Numbered from the stretch's first letter, positions 9,987 to 20,018 are shown. The stretch: 37,675 nucleotides of DNA from Clostridiaceae bacterium (GCA_012730095.1 JAAYBO010000060.1:1-37675), one strand, 5' to 3'. Notes: a model not told the origin generated them from the letters alone. Numbers and translations: made by a program.

Positions 9987-11108
9987 TTGAGGCGCAGGGA
10001 TTTTGATTTATGGATATTTATAACGATTTTGATTCTTCTTATGATAGGCGTAAGTATGGTTTACAGTGCAAGCTCCTATTATGCGCTTAGAATATTTGGA
10101 AGTAAGGAGTATTTCCTGATACGTCAGCTCATATGGTCAACAATAGGCGTGTTTGCAATGCTTTTTGTTTCTCGGCTTGATTATCATAGAATAGCGCAAT
10201 TTTCACCTATTATGATACTGGTGAGTATTGTACTTTTAATTCTTGTATTGATACCCGGAATTGGTTCGGAAGTAAATGAGTCACGAAGATGGTTCAACTT
10301 CGGATTCGCTTCTTTCCAGCCGTCTGAAATGGCAAAGCTGTCGGTTATCTTGTTCTTTTCATTCACGCTTTCAAAGAACAGCGAGAGGCTTAAATATTTT
10401 TGGAAAGGCCTGGTTCCATACCTATTGGTAATTGGGGTTATTGATGTTCTGCTTATGAAAGAACCACATTTCAGCGGGACTATTCTTATATCGTCGGTCG
10501 CGGTAATTATTCTTTTTTGCGCCGGTGCAAAAATATGGCATTTTATCCTTATTACAGTACCTACTATTCCTCTTATTGTATATTTAATAATGACCGAAGA
10601 ATACAGGCTGAAAAGGGTTCTTACATTTCTTAACCCGTTTGAAGATCCCACCGACAGCGGGTACCAGATCGTAAATTCATTGTACGCAATAGGTTCGGGA
10701 GGCCTTTTCGGTAAAGGTATCGGTCAAAGCATACAAAAGAATTTATACATTCCCGAACCGCATACTGATTTTATATTTTCGATATTGGCCGAAGAGCTCG
10801 GCTTTATCGGTGCGGTTACCGTTCTTTTGTTATTCCTTGTTATAATCTGGCGTGGGATAAGGATTGCGATGTATGCCCCGGATATACTCGGAAGTTTGAT
10901 AGCGGTTGGCATAACTTCTTTGATTGCAGTCCAGGTTATCATTAACGTTGCTGTTGTAACGTCATCCATGCCGGCCACAGGTATGCCTCTTCCTTTCTTT
11001 ACGTACGGCGGCAGTTCTCTTGCTTTCCTAACGGTCGGGTTAGGAATACTGCTCAATATTTCCAGGTCAGTCGGAACCCAATACAGGCTAAAAAGGGAAA
11101 AGATGTAA
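9987..11108 (+). CDS. ftsW: SEDS-family peptidoglycan polymerase, FtsW/SpoVE-like
   Basis: MVYSASSYYAL; FQPSEMAKLSVILFFS; GSGGLFGKGIGQSIQKNLYIPEPHTDFIFSILAEELGFIG; MPLPFFTYGGSSL. Likely TTG start at 9987 with RBS GAGGTG. Confidence 0.93.
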   Translation: MRRRDFDLWIFITILILLMIGVSMVYSASSYYALRIFGSKEYFLIRQLIWSTIGVFAMLFVSRLDYHRIAQFSPIMILVSIVLLILVLIPGIGSEVNESRRWFNFGFASFQPSEMAKLSVILFFSFTLSKNSERLKYFWKGLVPYLLVIGVIDVLLMKEPHFSGTILISSVAVIILFCAGAKIWHFILITVPTIPLIVYLIMTEEYRLKRVLTFLNPFEDPTDSGYQIVNSLYAIGSGGLFGKGIGQSIQKNLYIPEPHTDFIFSILAEELGFIGAVTVLLLFLVIIWRGIRIAMYAPDILGSLIAVGITSLIAVQVIINVAVVTSSMPATGMPLPFFTYGGSSLAFLTVGLGILLNISRSVGTQYRLKREKM

Positions 11109-11258
11109 ATCCGCTGTTGTTAAAGTAACAGAATTTCTAATGCCGCATAGAATAAATTATGAAAAATCTAAACTAAATTCAGCAGGCATTTCTTAAGATG
11201 TTTACTTAACCTGTAAGTTACCCCGTTATTATTGACAACAAAAGCGGAGGTGTTTTTC

Positions 11259-12527
11259 TTGAGCAGATTCATAATAGAAGGCGGCAACCGGCTTAACGGC
11301 GAGCTTAAAATACCGGGTGCTAAAAATGCCGTCTTGCCTATTCTTGCGGCCACAATACTGAATCGAGGAACGAGTACGATTCATAACTGTCCGAACCTGG
11401 AAGATGTTGCAACAATGCAGGAGATTCTTGTTTCACTCGGATTACGGGTTGAACGCAGCAATAAAAGTATTGCAGTGCATGGAGACAGTATTGCGACAAA
11501 TAAAATTCCTGAATCGTCGGCAGGAAAGATGCGAAGCTCGATAGTTTTAATGGGGGCTATATTAGGCCGTATCGGGGAGATTTATATAAGTTATCCGGGA
11601 GGATGTGCAATTGGCCCAAGGCCTATCGATATGCATTTAAATGCTTTAAGAAAGATGGGCGCCGAAATTGATGATTTATATAAAGGCATATTACACAGTA
11701 AGGTAAAAAGAATGCGGGGCGCCGAAATACTTCTGGACTATCCCAGTGTGGGAGCTACTGAAAACATTATGCTTGCCGCAAGTCTTGCCGAAGGGGTAAC
11801 AATTATCAGAAATGCAGCGAAAGAACCTGAAATCGTTGATCTTCAGAATTTTCTTCAGAAAATGGGAGTAGAAATAAGCGGAGCCGGAACAGGCGTAATA
11901 TATATTACCGGTAAGGATGAAATAAAAACTGACGTGTCATACAGCGTAATTCCCGACAGGATCGTAGCGGGTACTTATATGACCTGTGCCGCAGCAGCGG
12001 GGGGAGAAATCGTTCTTAACGGCATTGAATATGAACCGGTGAGTTCCACGGTATATTGCCTTAGAAACTGCGGGGTTCATATTGAACCGATTGGTAAAAA
12101 GATAATAAGAGTGAAATCGGATAAAATTCCAAAAGCTATCGAAGTCGTACGCACATCGCCTTATCCGGGATTTCCGACAGATATGCAGCCCCAGCTTGTC
12201 GCATTGTTATCAAAAGCTTCTGGAACAAGTGTTGTAATAGAGACGGTTTTTGAAAACCGGTACGGGTATGTTGAGCAGTTAATGAGAATGGGAGCGGATA
12301 TAACGGTCAGGGAGCGGGTAGCGGTAATAAAAGGGGTAAAAAGGTTGACAGGGGCTTTTGTCGACGCATGTGACCTGAGAGGAGGAGCTGCTTTAGTTGT
12401 GGCTTCCCTTTGCGCTGAAGGAACCAGCATCATTAATAATATTAAGCATATTGACAGAGGTTATGAATCCTTGGAAGAGCATCTGTCAAGTGTTGGAGCA
12501 CTAATAAGAAGGGATCAAAGCGGTTGA
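11259..12527 (+). CDS. murA: UDP-N-acetylglucosamine 1-carboxyvinyltransferase MurA
   Basis: FIIEGGNRLNGELKIPGAKNAVLPILAATIL; GGCAIGPRPIDMHL; RTSPYPGFPTDMQPQ; RGGAALVVASLCAEGTS. Likely TTG start at 11259 after GCGGAGGTG. Confidence 0.96.
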   Translation: MSRFIIEGGNRLNGELKIPGAKNAVLPILAATILNRGTSTIHNCPNLEDVATMQEILVSLGLRVERSNKSIAVHGDSIATNKIPESSAGKMRSSIVLMGAILGRIGEIYISYPGGCAIGPRPIDMHLNALRKMGAEIDDLYKGILHSKVKRMRGAEILLDYPSVGATENIMLAASLAEGVTIIRNAAKEPEIVDLQNFLQKMGVEISGAGTGVIYITGKDEIKTDVSYSVIPDRIVAGTYMTCAAAAGGEIVLNGIEYEPVSSTVYCLRNCGVHIEPIGKKIIRVKSDKIPKAIEVVRTSPYPGFPTDMQPQLVALLSKASGTSVVIETVFENRYGYVEQLMRMGADITVRERVAVIKGVKRLTGAFVDACDLRGGAALVVASLCAEGTSIINNIKHIDRGYESLEEHLSSVGALIRRDQSG

Positions 12528-12555
12528 ATTTATTGCCCGCTTTAATTAGCCTTTC

Positions 12556-12585
12556 TTGCAGGCATGTGCGACGGTATGATATAAT
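12556..12585 (+). promoter_or_regulatory. Putative sigma-A promoter upstream of ftsQ
   Basis: TTGCAG-18 bp-TATAAT in the murA-ftsQ spacer. Confidence 0.5.
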
Positions 12586-12655
12586 TTATAGTTGAAAATA
12601 GTTTGAAAAAATACCTGGAACTCCGTATATCATACGCTGCAGGCAGGGATAACAA

Positions 12656-13429
12656 ATGAAAAAGAGTAATAAGGGTTTTACATTTTTTATAACGGTTCTG
12701 CTTATCATACTTGGCTTGGCGGCGGTAATGATGTTTTCGCCGCTGTTTTTATTATCACAGATTAAAGTTGATGACATTTCCCGCTATACAAAAGACGATA
12801 TTATTAATGTCTCCGGAATAGAAAAAGGTCAAAATGCAATGAAATACCTTGGAGGGAGCATGCGGCATCTTTTGCAGATGAGAATGGGAAAAGCCGAGAA
12901 ATATGTAGAAAACCTTCCATGGGTGAAATCAGCGTTTATACAATTTCAATTCTCCGGAGTTGTACATATTTCCGTTATAGAAAGAAATCCCATCGCATGG
13001 ATTAAGTATATGGGCAACTATCTGCTTGTGGATGAGGAAGGCGTTGTTCTGGAAGTATCAACGCAATTGGATGAAAGATACCCTGAAATCAGGGGTTTAA
13101 AACCGGAGAAATATACAATAGGGAAAATGATTGAAATTGAAAAGCCGGAAAGGATTACATGGCTTGTACAGCTTCTTAAAAGCCTTGAACACGTAGATAG
13201 AGATTCATCACAAAGCTTGGTCGAAGCCCTGGATTGGATTGATTTTTCAGAAAATGACGAATTATATATGTCACTGGACAGAAGAATTGCGGCAAGAGTA
13301 AATTTAGACAGTGAACTGACATACAGGCTTTCTTTATTAAAAGAAATATATTACAATCATATTAAGAAAGAAGAAAAAGGAATAGTAGACTTTTTTGGGG
13401 ACAAATATGCAAGATTTATTCCGGAATGA
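12656..13429 (+). CDS. ftsQ: Cell division protein FtsQ/DivIB (POTRA domain)
   Basis: N-terminal TM, then LFLLSQIKVDDISRYTKDDIINVSGIEKGQN (POTRA), VENLPWVKSAFIQFQFSGVVHISVIERNPIAWI; dcw context. Confidence 0.88.
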   Translation: MKKSNKGFTFFITVLLIILGLAAVMMFSPLFLLSQIKVDDISRYTKDDIINVSGIEKGQNAMKYLGGSMRHLLQMRMGKAEKYVENLPWVKSAFIQFQFSGVVHISVIERNPIAWIKYMGNYLLVDEEGVVLEVSTQLDERYPEIRGLKPEKYTIGKMIEIEKPERITWLVQLLKSLEHVDRDSSQSLVEALDWIDFSENDELYMSLDRRIAARVNLDSELTYRLSLLKEIYYNHIKKEEKGIVDFFGDKYARFIPE

Positions 13430-13518
13430 TACACTGCTCACCTGTGCGTTCCGGCGTGTTGGAATAGTTTGGTAATTTCTTGTGTTGTTTAAAATACAGA
13501 TAAGGAAGGAGACTTGTT

Positions 13519-13860
13519 ATGATACCGTTACTCGGCCTAATGCTTGGTTTACTTATCGGTATACTGATCCCGTACAATATTCCTAAAGAATATTCAAATT
13601 ATGCCGCAGTTGCAATCTTAGCGGCACTGGATTCAGTTTTCGGCGGTTTATATGCATCGATGAATAACAAGTTTAACATTAAAGTCTTTTTATCCGGATT
13701 CTTTGGAAATTCGCTGCTCGCTGCTTTATTGGCTTATATCGGTGACCGCCTCGGCATATCGCTGCATCTGGCTGCGGTGTTTGCTTTTGGTAACCGGATA
13801 TTTCTAAATTTCGGGCTAATTAGAAGAAAACTGCTTGAAAAAAACCATGAAAAAATATAG
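13519..13860 (+). CDS. sbp: Small basic protein Sbp (DUF1290 family)
   Basis: MIPLLGLMLGLLIGILIPYNIPKEYSNYAAVAILAALDSVFGGLYASM...FGNRIFLNFGLIRRKLL, located before ftsZ as in other Firmicutes. Confidence 0.88.
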   Translation: MIPLLGLMLGLLIGILIPYNIPKEYSNYAAVAILAALDSVFGGLYASMNNKFNIKVFLSGFFGNSLLAALLAYIGDRLGISLHLAAVFAFGNRIFLNFGLIRRKLLEKNHEKI

Positions 13861-13867
13861 CTCAAGC

Positions 13868-13895
13868 TTGATTTTATGATGTATTGAGATATAAT
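13868..13895 (+). promoter_or_regulatory. Putative sigma-A promoter of ftsZ
   Basis: TTGATT-16 bp-TATAAT; leaves a leader of roughly 120 nt before the ftsZ start. Confidence 0.45.
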
Positions 13896-14023
13896 ATTAT
13901 TTAAGAAGAAATTTCAATCTTTTTACGGTAAATAACCGGAATTGGAAAAAAATCATTTTTTTGATTGGTTTCAAACAAAAATTGTCTTTACATAAGATAA
14001 GATATATAAAGGGGGATACGGGT

Positions 14024-15115
14024 TTGCTGGAATTTGATATTGATATGGATAACTTTGCCCGCATTAAGGTAGTTGGTGTTGGCGGAGGCGGAAACAACGC
14101 GGTAAACCGTATGATTGACGCGGGGCTTCGCGGGGTTGATTTTATCGCTGTAAACACCGATAAGCAAGCATTATTTCTATCAAAAGCCAATACTAAAATC
14201 CAAATCGGAGAAAAGCTTACCAAAGGCCTTGGGTCGGGTGCAAACCCGGATATAGGCGAAAAGGCGGCCAATGAAAGCCGTGATGAAATAGCGATGGCAA
14301 TAAAAGATGCCGATATGGTTTTTGTTACGGCAGGTATGGGCGGGGGAACCGGAACCGGTGCGGTGCCCGTTATTGCACAGATTGCAAGGGAACTTGGAAT
14401 TCTAACGGTGGGCGTAGTTACCAAACCCTTTATGTTCGAAGGGCGAAAAAGGATGCAGTATGCTGAAAAAGGCGTCGAGAATTTAAAATCAGTAGTTGAC
14501 ACCCTTGTTACAATTCCAAACGACAGGTTATTACAAATAGCCGACAAGAAAACTTCAATGCTCGAAGCTTTTAGAATCGCTGATGATGTGCTAAGGCAGG
14601 GCGTCCAGGGTATTTCCGATCTTATTGCCGTTCCCGGTCTTATAAATCTTGATTTTGCGGATGTGAAGACAATAATGCTTGAAACCGGTCTTGCTCATAT
14701 GGGAATAGGTAAAGGCACAGGTGATAATAAAGCCGAGGAAGCCGCGAAACAGGCGATTTCAAGCCCGCTGCTTGAAACGTCGATAGAAGGCGCAAAGGGT
14801 GTATTGCTCAACATTACCGGCGGCCCCGATCTTGGTTTGCAGGAAGTAAATCTGGCGGCGGAGTTAATACAGAATTCCGCAGATCCCGAGGCAAACATTA
14901 TCTTTGGAGCGGTAATAGACGAGAATCTTAAAGATGAAATGTTAATAACCGTAATTGCTACCGGTTTTGATAAGAGTCCTGTTTTGAAACGTCCGAACAA
15001 ACTGTTGGATGCAACCCAGGTTGGAGAAGCGGCAAAAGCCGCCGCGGCAACCCAGCAGGATGATGATGACGGCCTTGATATTCCAGTATTCCTGAAAAGG
15101 AATCGTTTCAGATAA
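14024..15115 (+). CDS. ftsZ: Cell division GTPase FtsZ
   Basis: [41 protein letters not shown]-terminal [13 protein letters not shown]. Likely TTG start at 14024 (AAAGGGGGA RBS) rather than 13961. Confidence 0.97.
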   Translation: MLEFDIDMDNFARIKVVGVGGGGNNAVNRMIDAGLRGVDFIAVNTDKQALFLSKANTKIQIGEKLTKGLGSGANPDIGEKAANESRDEIAMAIKDADMVFVTAGMGGGTGTGAVPVIAQIARELGILTVGVVTKPFMFEGRKRMQYAEKGVENLKSVVDTLVTIPNDRLLQIADKKTSMLEAFRIADDVLRQGVQGISDLIAVPGLINLDFADVKTIMLETGLAHMGIGKGTGDNKAEEAAKQAISSPLLETSIEGAKGVLLNITGGPDLGLQEVNLAAELIQNSADPEANIIFGAVIDENLKDEMLITVIATGFDKSPVLKRPNKLLDATQVGEAAKAAAATQQDDDDGLDIPVFLKRNRFR

Positions 15116-15156
15116 TATTATGTGTTAGCCTGCTGAGCAATAGATAGTGAAATAAA

Positions 15157-15199
15157 AACAGGGTTTGCCGTAATCTTTTTTAGAAAGGCAAACCCTGTT
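15157..15199. terminator. Strong hairpin downstream of ftsZ; T-tract only on the minus-strand side
   Basis: AACAGGGTTTGCC (15157-15169) / GGCAAACCCTGTT (15187-15199), 13-bp perfect stem. Read on the minus strand it is followed by TTTTATTT; on the plus strand by GGTTAATAAG. Confidence 0.6.
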
Positions 15200-15250
15200 G
15201 GTTAATAAGTTCTCCAAATGCATAGTTATGTAAAATTGCTTATTTTGCTA

Positions 15251-15278
15251 TTGTAATTCTATAAAATACTGCTATAAT
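15251..15278 (+). promoter_or_regulatory. Putative promoter of tRNA-Thr
   Basis: TTGTAA-16 bp-TATAAT, about 60 bp upstream of the tRNA. Confidence 0.45.
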
Positions 15279-15339
15279 AAACAGTGTCGAAAAATTGAGA
15301 GTTTAATTTTTAAGCTGTAAGAAATTTAAAATTAAAAAT

Positions 15340-15414
15340 GCTGGTGTGGCGCAGTGGTAGCGCAATTGATTCGTAATCAATAGGCCAGGGGTTCAAATCC
15401 CCTCACCAGCTCCA
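15340..15414 (+). tRNA. tRNA-Thr (anticodon CGT)
   Basis: Cloverleaf: acceptor GCTGGTG/CACCAGC, anticodon stem-loop ATTGA-TTCGTAA-TCAAT (anticodon CGT), T-arm GGGGTTCAAATCCCC, encoded CCA at 15412-15414. Confidence 0.95.
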
Positions 15415-15428
15415 TAGATTATCTGAAA

Positions 15429-15447
15429 ACCCGCTGTTTTAGCGGGT
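15429..15447 (+). terminator. Terminator-like hairpin downstream of tRNA-Thr
   Basis: ACCCGCT-GTTTT-AGCGGGT followed by CTTCAT. Confidence 0.5.
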
Positions 15448-15617
15448 CTTCATATAATGCTTATTGCAGGTGTTTTCGGACATTCTCTCTCCAAAGAATA
15501 TATCGCTATTCCATTAGTTTAAAAAATATAATAGAATATATATAGGCAGATTGTTTTTTAAAACTACATAAACTATATTAGGAGAGTATGGGTATATATT
15601 TTGGGGGGAGGTAATGC

Positions 15618-15950
15618 ATGATGAAAATGATTATGGCAATTATCAGCGATGAAGACAGCAATTCCGTAATTAACGAACTTGGTCAAAATGGATTCGGTGT
15701 AACCCGTTTATGTTCGACAGGGGGCTTTCTCAGAGCCGGTAATACAACTATCATGGTTGGTACGGATGAAGAAAAAATTTCAGAGGCTATTGAGATTATC
15801 AAAAGCAAGTGTAAAACACGGAAAAAAGCGATCCCTAACTTGGAAATGTCAGGCGGAATGGGTGTTATGGGCGCGGCATACCCGCTGGAAGTAACGGTGG
15901 GCGGTGCTACATTATTTGTTTTGAATGTCGAGAGGTTTGAAAAGTTATAA
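15618..15950 (+). CDS. darA: PII-like cyclic-di-AMP receptor DarA/PstA (DUF970)
   Basis: KMIMAIISDEDSNSVINELGQNGFGVTRLCSTGGFLRAGNTTIMVGTDEEKI...EVTVGGATLFVLNVERFEKL matches the DarA/PstA family pattern. Confidence 0.9.
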   Translation: MMKMIMAIISDEDSNSVINELGQNGFGVTRLCSTGGFLRAGNTTIMVGTDEEKISEAIEIIKSKCKTRKKAIPNLEMSGGMGVMGAAYPLEVTVGGATLFVLNVERFEKL

Positions 15951-15992
15951 TTTCGTTTGTTACTTTTAACTGACTATTAGGATGAAACATTT

Positions 15993-17339
15993 ATGAAAAA
16001 ACTGAATATAAAATCGCAGCCGGCCGAAACATATGTGCTGGCAGATAAAGAATACGAACGGAGCCGGTTTTATGCAATAATTGAAAGTATTTCAGCCCGT
16101 ATAATATTTGGCTTTACAACAGGAGCATTTTTAGCCGGTTTTTTGAAATATATTGGAGCGGAAGATAAGCTATGCGGACAGATTTCCGCATTAACGGTTC
16201 TGGCTGGAGTTATACAATTTTTTTCTCCGTTTGTTCTGGAAAAATTAAATAGACGAAAAGCGGTTGTTGCCTCGTTTAGTGCAATACACCGCTTCATGCT
16301 GGTTATGCTTGTTTTGGTGCCGGTATTACCGGTATCAATGATAGGGCGACTTTACATAACCGCGGCGTTGTATTTTGTTTCTCATTTAATGGTTAATGCT
16401 GTAGCGCCGGCAGCCACTAATCTTATAATAAGCATTGTTCCCCAAAAAATGAGGGGCAGGTATTTCAGCAATCGGGAAGCATATCTTATATTTGCATCCA
16501 GTGTGTTAAATATAATCATGGGGAAGGTGCTTGATGTTTTTAAACTTCAGAACAAAACATACGAAGGATACCTGATAATGTATGCGGTTGCGTTAGCTGC
16601 AATGCTTTTAAACCTTTTTTCGTATATAAAAATAAAAGAGCCGCCGCTGCCTGTTCCAAGGAAAAATATAAATTTCAAAATGCTTTTCAGCTTGCCTTTA
16701 AAGGAAAAAAAGTTCAGGAAAATTATTGTTCTTTTCTTTCTGTGGGGCTTGTCACTTAATTTTGCGTCTCCGTTCTTTTCGGTGTATATGGTATCAAAGC
16801 TTGAACTAAGCTATACCTTTATTATGATAAGCGGCTTTTTAAATTCGTTGAGCTATGTTATTGCAACCAGATTCTGGGGAAGGGTAGCCGATCGATTCTC
16901 TTTTACATATTCGGCGATGCTTTCGATTGCATTGCTGGGTATTACGCATGCTTGCTGGTTTTTTGCCTCACCGGATTCAGTTTTGCTTTACCCGGTTGTT
17001 GTTTTGCTCCATATACTGTCCGGTATTGCCTGGGGAGGTGCTGGTATTTCACTCTTTAACGTGCCTTATGAATATACCCCTGAAGAGGGCAGAACAGTTT
17101 ATCTTGGTTTTAATGCCGCACTAAGCGGGTTAGTCGGATTTTTATCTTCTAACCTTTCTTCGTGGATAGTTGGAGCAATGGAAAACTTCAAAGGTGTTGT
17201 TTTTGGAATGACAATAACTCAGTTTCAGCTTATTTTTGCTGCTTCAGGGTTAACAACTGTTCTGACAGCACTATTTATACGCACGAAAATACTTCGCGGA
17301 CAGGAAACGCCGGCAGATACCGTGTCCCGGGAGAGCTGA
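15993..17339 (+). CDS. MFS transporter
   Basis: About 12 predicted TM segments; internal loop RYFSNREAYLIFASSVLNIIMGKVLD after TM4-5; MFS-like organisation. Confidence 0.75.
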   Translation: MKKLNIKSQPAETYVLADKEYERSRFYAIIESISARIIFGFTTGAFLAGFLKYIGAEDKLCGQISALTVLAGVIQFFSPFVLEKLNRRKAVVASFSAIHRFMLVMLVLVPVLPVSMIGRLYITAALYFVSHLMVNAVAPAATNLIISIVPQKMRGRYFSNREAYLIFASSVLNIIMGKVLDVFKLQNKTYEGYLIMYAVALAAMLLNLFSYIKIKEPPLPVPRKNINFKMLFSLPLKEKKFRKIIVLFFLWGLSLNFASPFFSVYMVSKLELSYTFIMISGFLNSLSYVIATRFWGRVADRFSFTYSAMLSIALLGITHACWFFASPDSVLLYPVVVLLHILSGIAWGGAGISLFNVPYEYTPEEGRTVYLGFNAALSGLVGFLSSNLSSWIVGAMENFKGVVFGMTITQFQLIFAASGLTTVLTALFIRTKILRGQETPADTVSRES

Positions 17340-17455
17340 CTGAATCTGAAAAGGTTTTATACCCGAACTTTACTTATACATACCAAATGGTATAATGTAA
17401 TCTGCATCATGTTTTGGAAAAATTAAATTCTATAAAAAGAAAGGGATGAGATATT

Positions 17456-18581
17456 ATGAGCCTAATTTTATTGGAACAAATCCGTCCGCAAATAAAGGAG
17501 CTATTGGAAAGCATACTTGAATTGAGGGATTCACTTTGATGTGCCGGCATTGGAAAAAGAACTGGCGGAGCTAGATCGAAAAGCTCAGGAACCGGATTTT
17601 TGGAACGACATGGATAATTCCCAGCGGATTTTGCAACAAAGTAAAAGTATCAGGGAAAAGCTTAACGATTATATTTCACTGGAAAATGATTGCCATGATT
17701 TGTTGACTCTTGTTGAACTTGGACTGGAAGAAAAGGATGAAAGCCTTCTGTCCGAAGTTCAGGAAAACTTTGATGATTTAAGCAAGAGGTTTGAAAAGTT
17801 AAAGCTGAAAACACTATTAAACGGTGAATATGACAGAAACGATGCGATATTAACTCTTCACGCGGGAGCAGGCGGAACTGAGGCTATGGATTGGGTGCAG
17901 ATGTTATTTCGGATGTATTCAAGATGGGCTGAAAACAACGGGTTTAAGACTCGCGTACTGGACTTCCTTGAAGGCGACGAAGCAGGAATTAAAAGCATTA
18001 CCGTTGAGGTGACGGGAGAAAATGCTTATGGTTTTTTAAAAAGCGAAAAAGGTGTTCACCGCCTTGTACGGATTTCTCCCTTCGACTCGTCCGGAAGACG
18101 GCATACATCATTTGCATCAATGGATGTTGTTCCTGTTATGGATGAGTCCATAGAAATTGATATCAATCCTGATGATATAAAGATGGATGTGTACCGTTCC
18201 AGCGGAGCGGGCGGGCAGCATGTGAACAAGACTTCCTCCGCGGTAAGGATAACGCATCTTCCTACCGGTATTGTAGTTTCATGCCAGAATGAAAGATCTC
18301 AGCATCAAAACAGGGAAACCGCAATGAAAATACTTTACGCTAAGCTTTTGGAAATAAAGGAAATTGAGAAGCAGCAAAAAATCAGCGCATTAAAGGGAGA
18401 GCAGATGGACATAGCCTGGGGAAGCCAAATACGCTCCTATGTATTCTGCCCTTATACTATGGTAAAGGATCACCGTACCGGTTATGAAGAGGGAAACATA
18501 CAAAAGGTTATGGACGGTGAAATAGACGAGTTTATAAGTGCGTATCTTGCTTTATCGGCAAAAAAAGTTAATAAACAATAA
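17456..18581 (+). CDS. prfB: Peptide chain release factor 2 with programmed +1 frameshift (join 17456..17536, 17538..18581)
   Basis: ATG 17456 reads MSLILLEQIRPQIKELLESILELRDSL then TGA at 17537-17539; +1 shift at CTTTGA gives DVPALEKELAELDRKAQEPDFWND...; internal SD-like GAGGG upstream; RSSGAGGQHVNKTSSAVRITHLPTGIVV (GGQ). Confidence 0.96.
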
Positions 18582-18589
18582 TAAAGCAC

Positions 18590-18620
18590 AAACGGTAACA
18601 GCCACTGCCTGTTACCGTTT
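18590..18620. terminator. Bidirectional terminator between convergent prfB and dacF-like gene
   Basis: AAACGGTAACAG-CCACTGC-CTGTTACCGTTT, 12-bp perfect stem, overlapping the stop codon of the minus-strand gene (18612-18614). Confidence 0.7.
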
Positions 18621-19829
18621 AACGCTTTTCTTTTTTATCCACTTGACGAATTTAATAATGAGTATAATTGCTTCTATTACGGCGAGCCCGACGATTATAT
18701 AGAAAATTTCCTTATATTCCATAATTCTTTTCTTAATCTTATCAAACTTGGACATTTCAGGGAGTATCTCCCTGTCAGGAAACAGATCGACAGTGATGAC
18801 GGTGCCATCGGCAAGTGTGAACTTTGCGGTTCCAAGAAGGGTATTTTTGTATAACGGGAGCTTAAAATTTTCGTTAACTTTTTCGATTTTAAATTCAAGA
18901 ATATAGTTATCACCGACCGGGTATGTATAATAAACATCACTTCCAACCACAAGGGGCACTTCATGGCCTTCTATAATTGCTCTATCCATGGTCTGGCCTT
19001 TTGCTACCAATATGCCTCTTCTGAAGTTTGTAAAACCGTAATCAAAAAGTTTCATACTATCGGAATACATGCTGTCCGAAGGTGAATCGAGCAAAATACA
19101 AAGCAGTCGTTGCTGTCCGCGCGTAACGGTTGTTATAACGGTTTGGAATTTTGGATCGTTGTAGTCTACCTTCCCGCCGTCAACACCGTCATAACTCCAG
19201 AACATATCGTTGAGGTTTGTCAGCACTATTGTTTTTTCTTCGTCAAACCAAGGTTTCGCCTGCGATGAAAAAACGGTATCGAAAGCAGGGTTTGCGGTTA
19301 GCGCATGCCTTAATAGTATCGCGAGATCAGATGCAGTTGTGCGCTGGTTTTCATTATATGTGCCGGTGGGGTTTGCATAAACGGTATTTTTCATGTTTAA
19401 TGATGCAGCATAGTCATTCATCATTTTCACAAAATCGTCAACAGTTCCTCCCACAGCTTCCGCAAGAGCAATTGTCGCGTCATTCGCGTTATTAAGCATT
19501 GATGCGTAAACCAAGCTTTCCGTCTGGTATTTCTCTCCTACTGTTAGCCCAAGTAAAGCGCCGTCGGCGTTTACAGCTTCTTTGCTCGCGGTGACCATTG
19601 TATTGGGGTCTAACTTCTCTATGGCAATTAAAGCGGTCATAAGCTTTGAAGCCGCAGCGATGTGTAATGGCTCATCAGGGTTTTTTGAATAAAGGACCTG
19701 ACCCCTTCTTAATTCAAGCATCAAAGCCGAAGCAGCTTCAATCATAGGTTCTGAATTAAAGGCAGAAGCCGGCAGCGAAAGAAACAATATAAATGCTAAT
19801 GAAATTGCAGCAGTATGTCTTTTTATCAT
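18612..19829 (-). CDS. D-alanyl-D-alanine carboxypeptidase, DacF/PBP5 family
   Basis: Signal peptide MIKRHTAAISLAFILFLSLPASAFN; SKLM (SxxK), ANDAT variant of the SxN region, KVDYND region, C-terminal TM anchor. Start set at 19829 (RBS GGAGG) rather than 19910. Confidence 0.87.
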   Translation of the reverse strand: MIKRHTAAISLAFILFLSLPASAFNSEPMIEAASALMLELRRGQVLYSKNPDEPLHIAAASKLMTALIAIEKLDPNTMVTASKEAVNADGALLGLTVGEKYQTESLVYASMLNNANDATIALAEAVGGTVDDFVKMMNDYAASLNMKNTVYANPTGTYNENQRTTASDLAILLRHALTANPAFDTVFSSQAKPWFDEEKTIVLTNLNDMFWSYDGVDGGKVDYNDPKFQTVITTVTRGQQRLLCILLDSPSDSMYSDSMKLFDYGFTNFRRGILVAKGQTMDRAIIEGHEVPLVVGSDVYYTYPVGDNYILEFKIEKVNENFKLPLYKNTLLGTAKFTLADGTVITVDLFPDREILPEMSKFDKIKKRIMEYKEIFYIIVGLAVIEAIILIIKFVKWIKKKSVKR

Positions 19830-20018
19830 AAAAAAGCCTCCGAAACAAATATCAATTATGCCGCATGTTATATCTATATAATACCATATTCCCCGGAAAA
19901 ACGGATTCAAAAATATATTCTAAATTCTGATAACATATATATTTATCTATATTAGGATATTCCTTATCAATAGTTTTACACATTTTCATTTTCAAAACAA
20001 GTTTTTTATAAAAAAATG

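Noticed and set aside
11109-11258. Possible murG remnant between ftsW and murA
   Set aside because: Short A/T-rich spacer, no glycosyltransferase-like fragment in any frame by eye.
13902-14023. Possible structured leader/riboswitch in the ~120-nt ftsZ leader
   Set aside because: Only small A/T-rich hairpins (e.g. CGGT-AAATA-ACCG) are visible; no known riboswitch core.
13897-14547. 216-aa minus-strand ORF opposite ftsZ
   Set aside because: Long but Pro/Ser-rich and antisense to the conserved ftsZ GTPase region; an artefact of codon bias.
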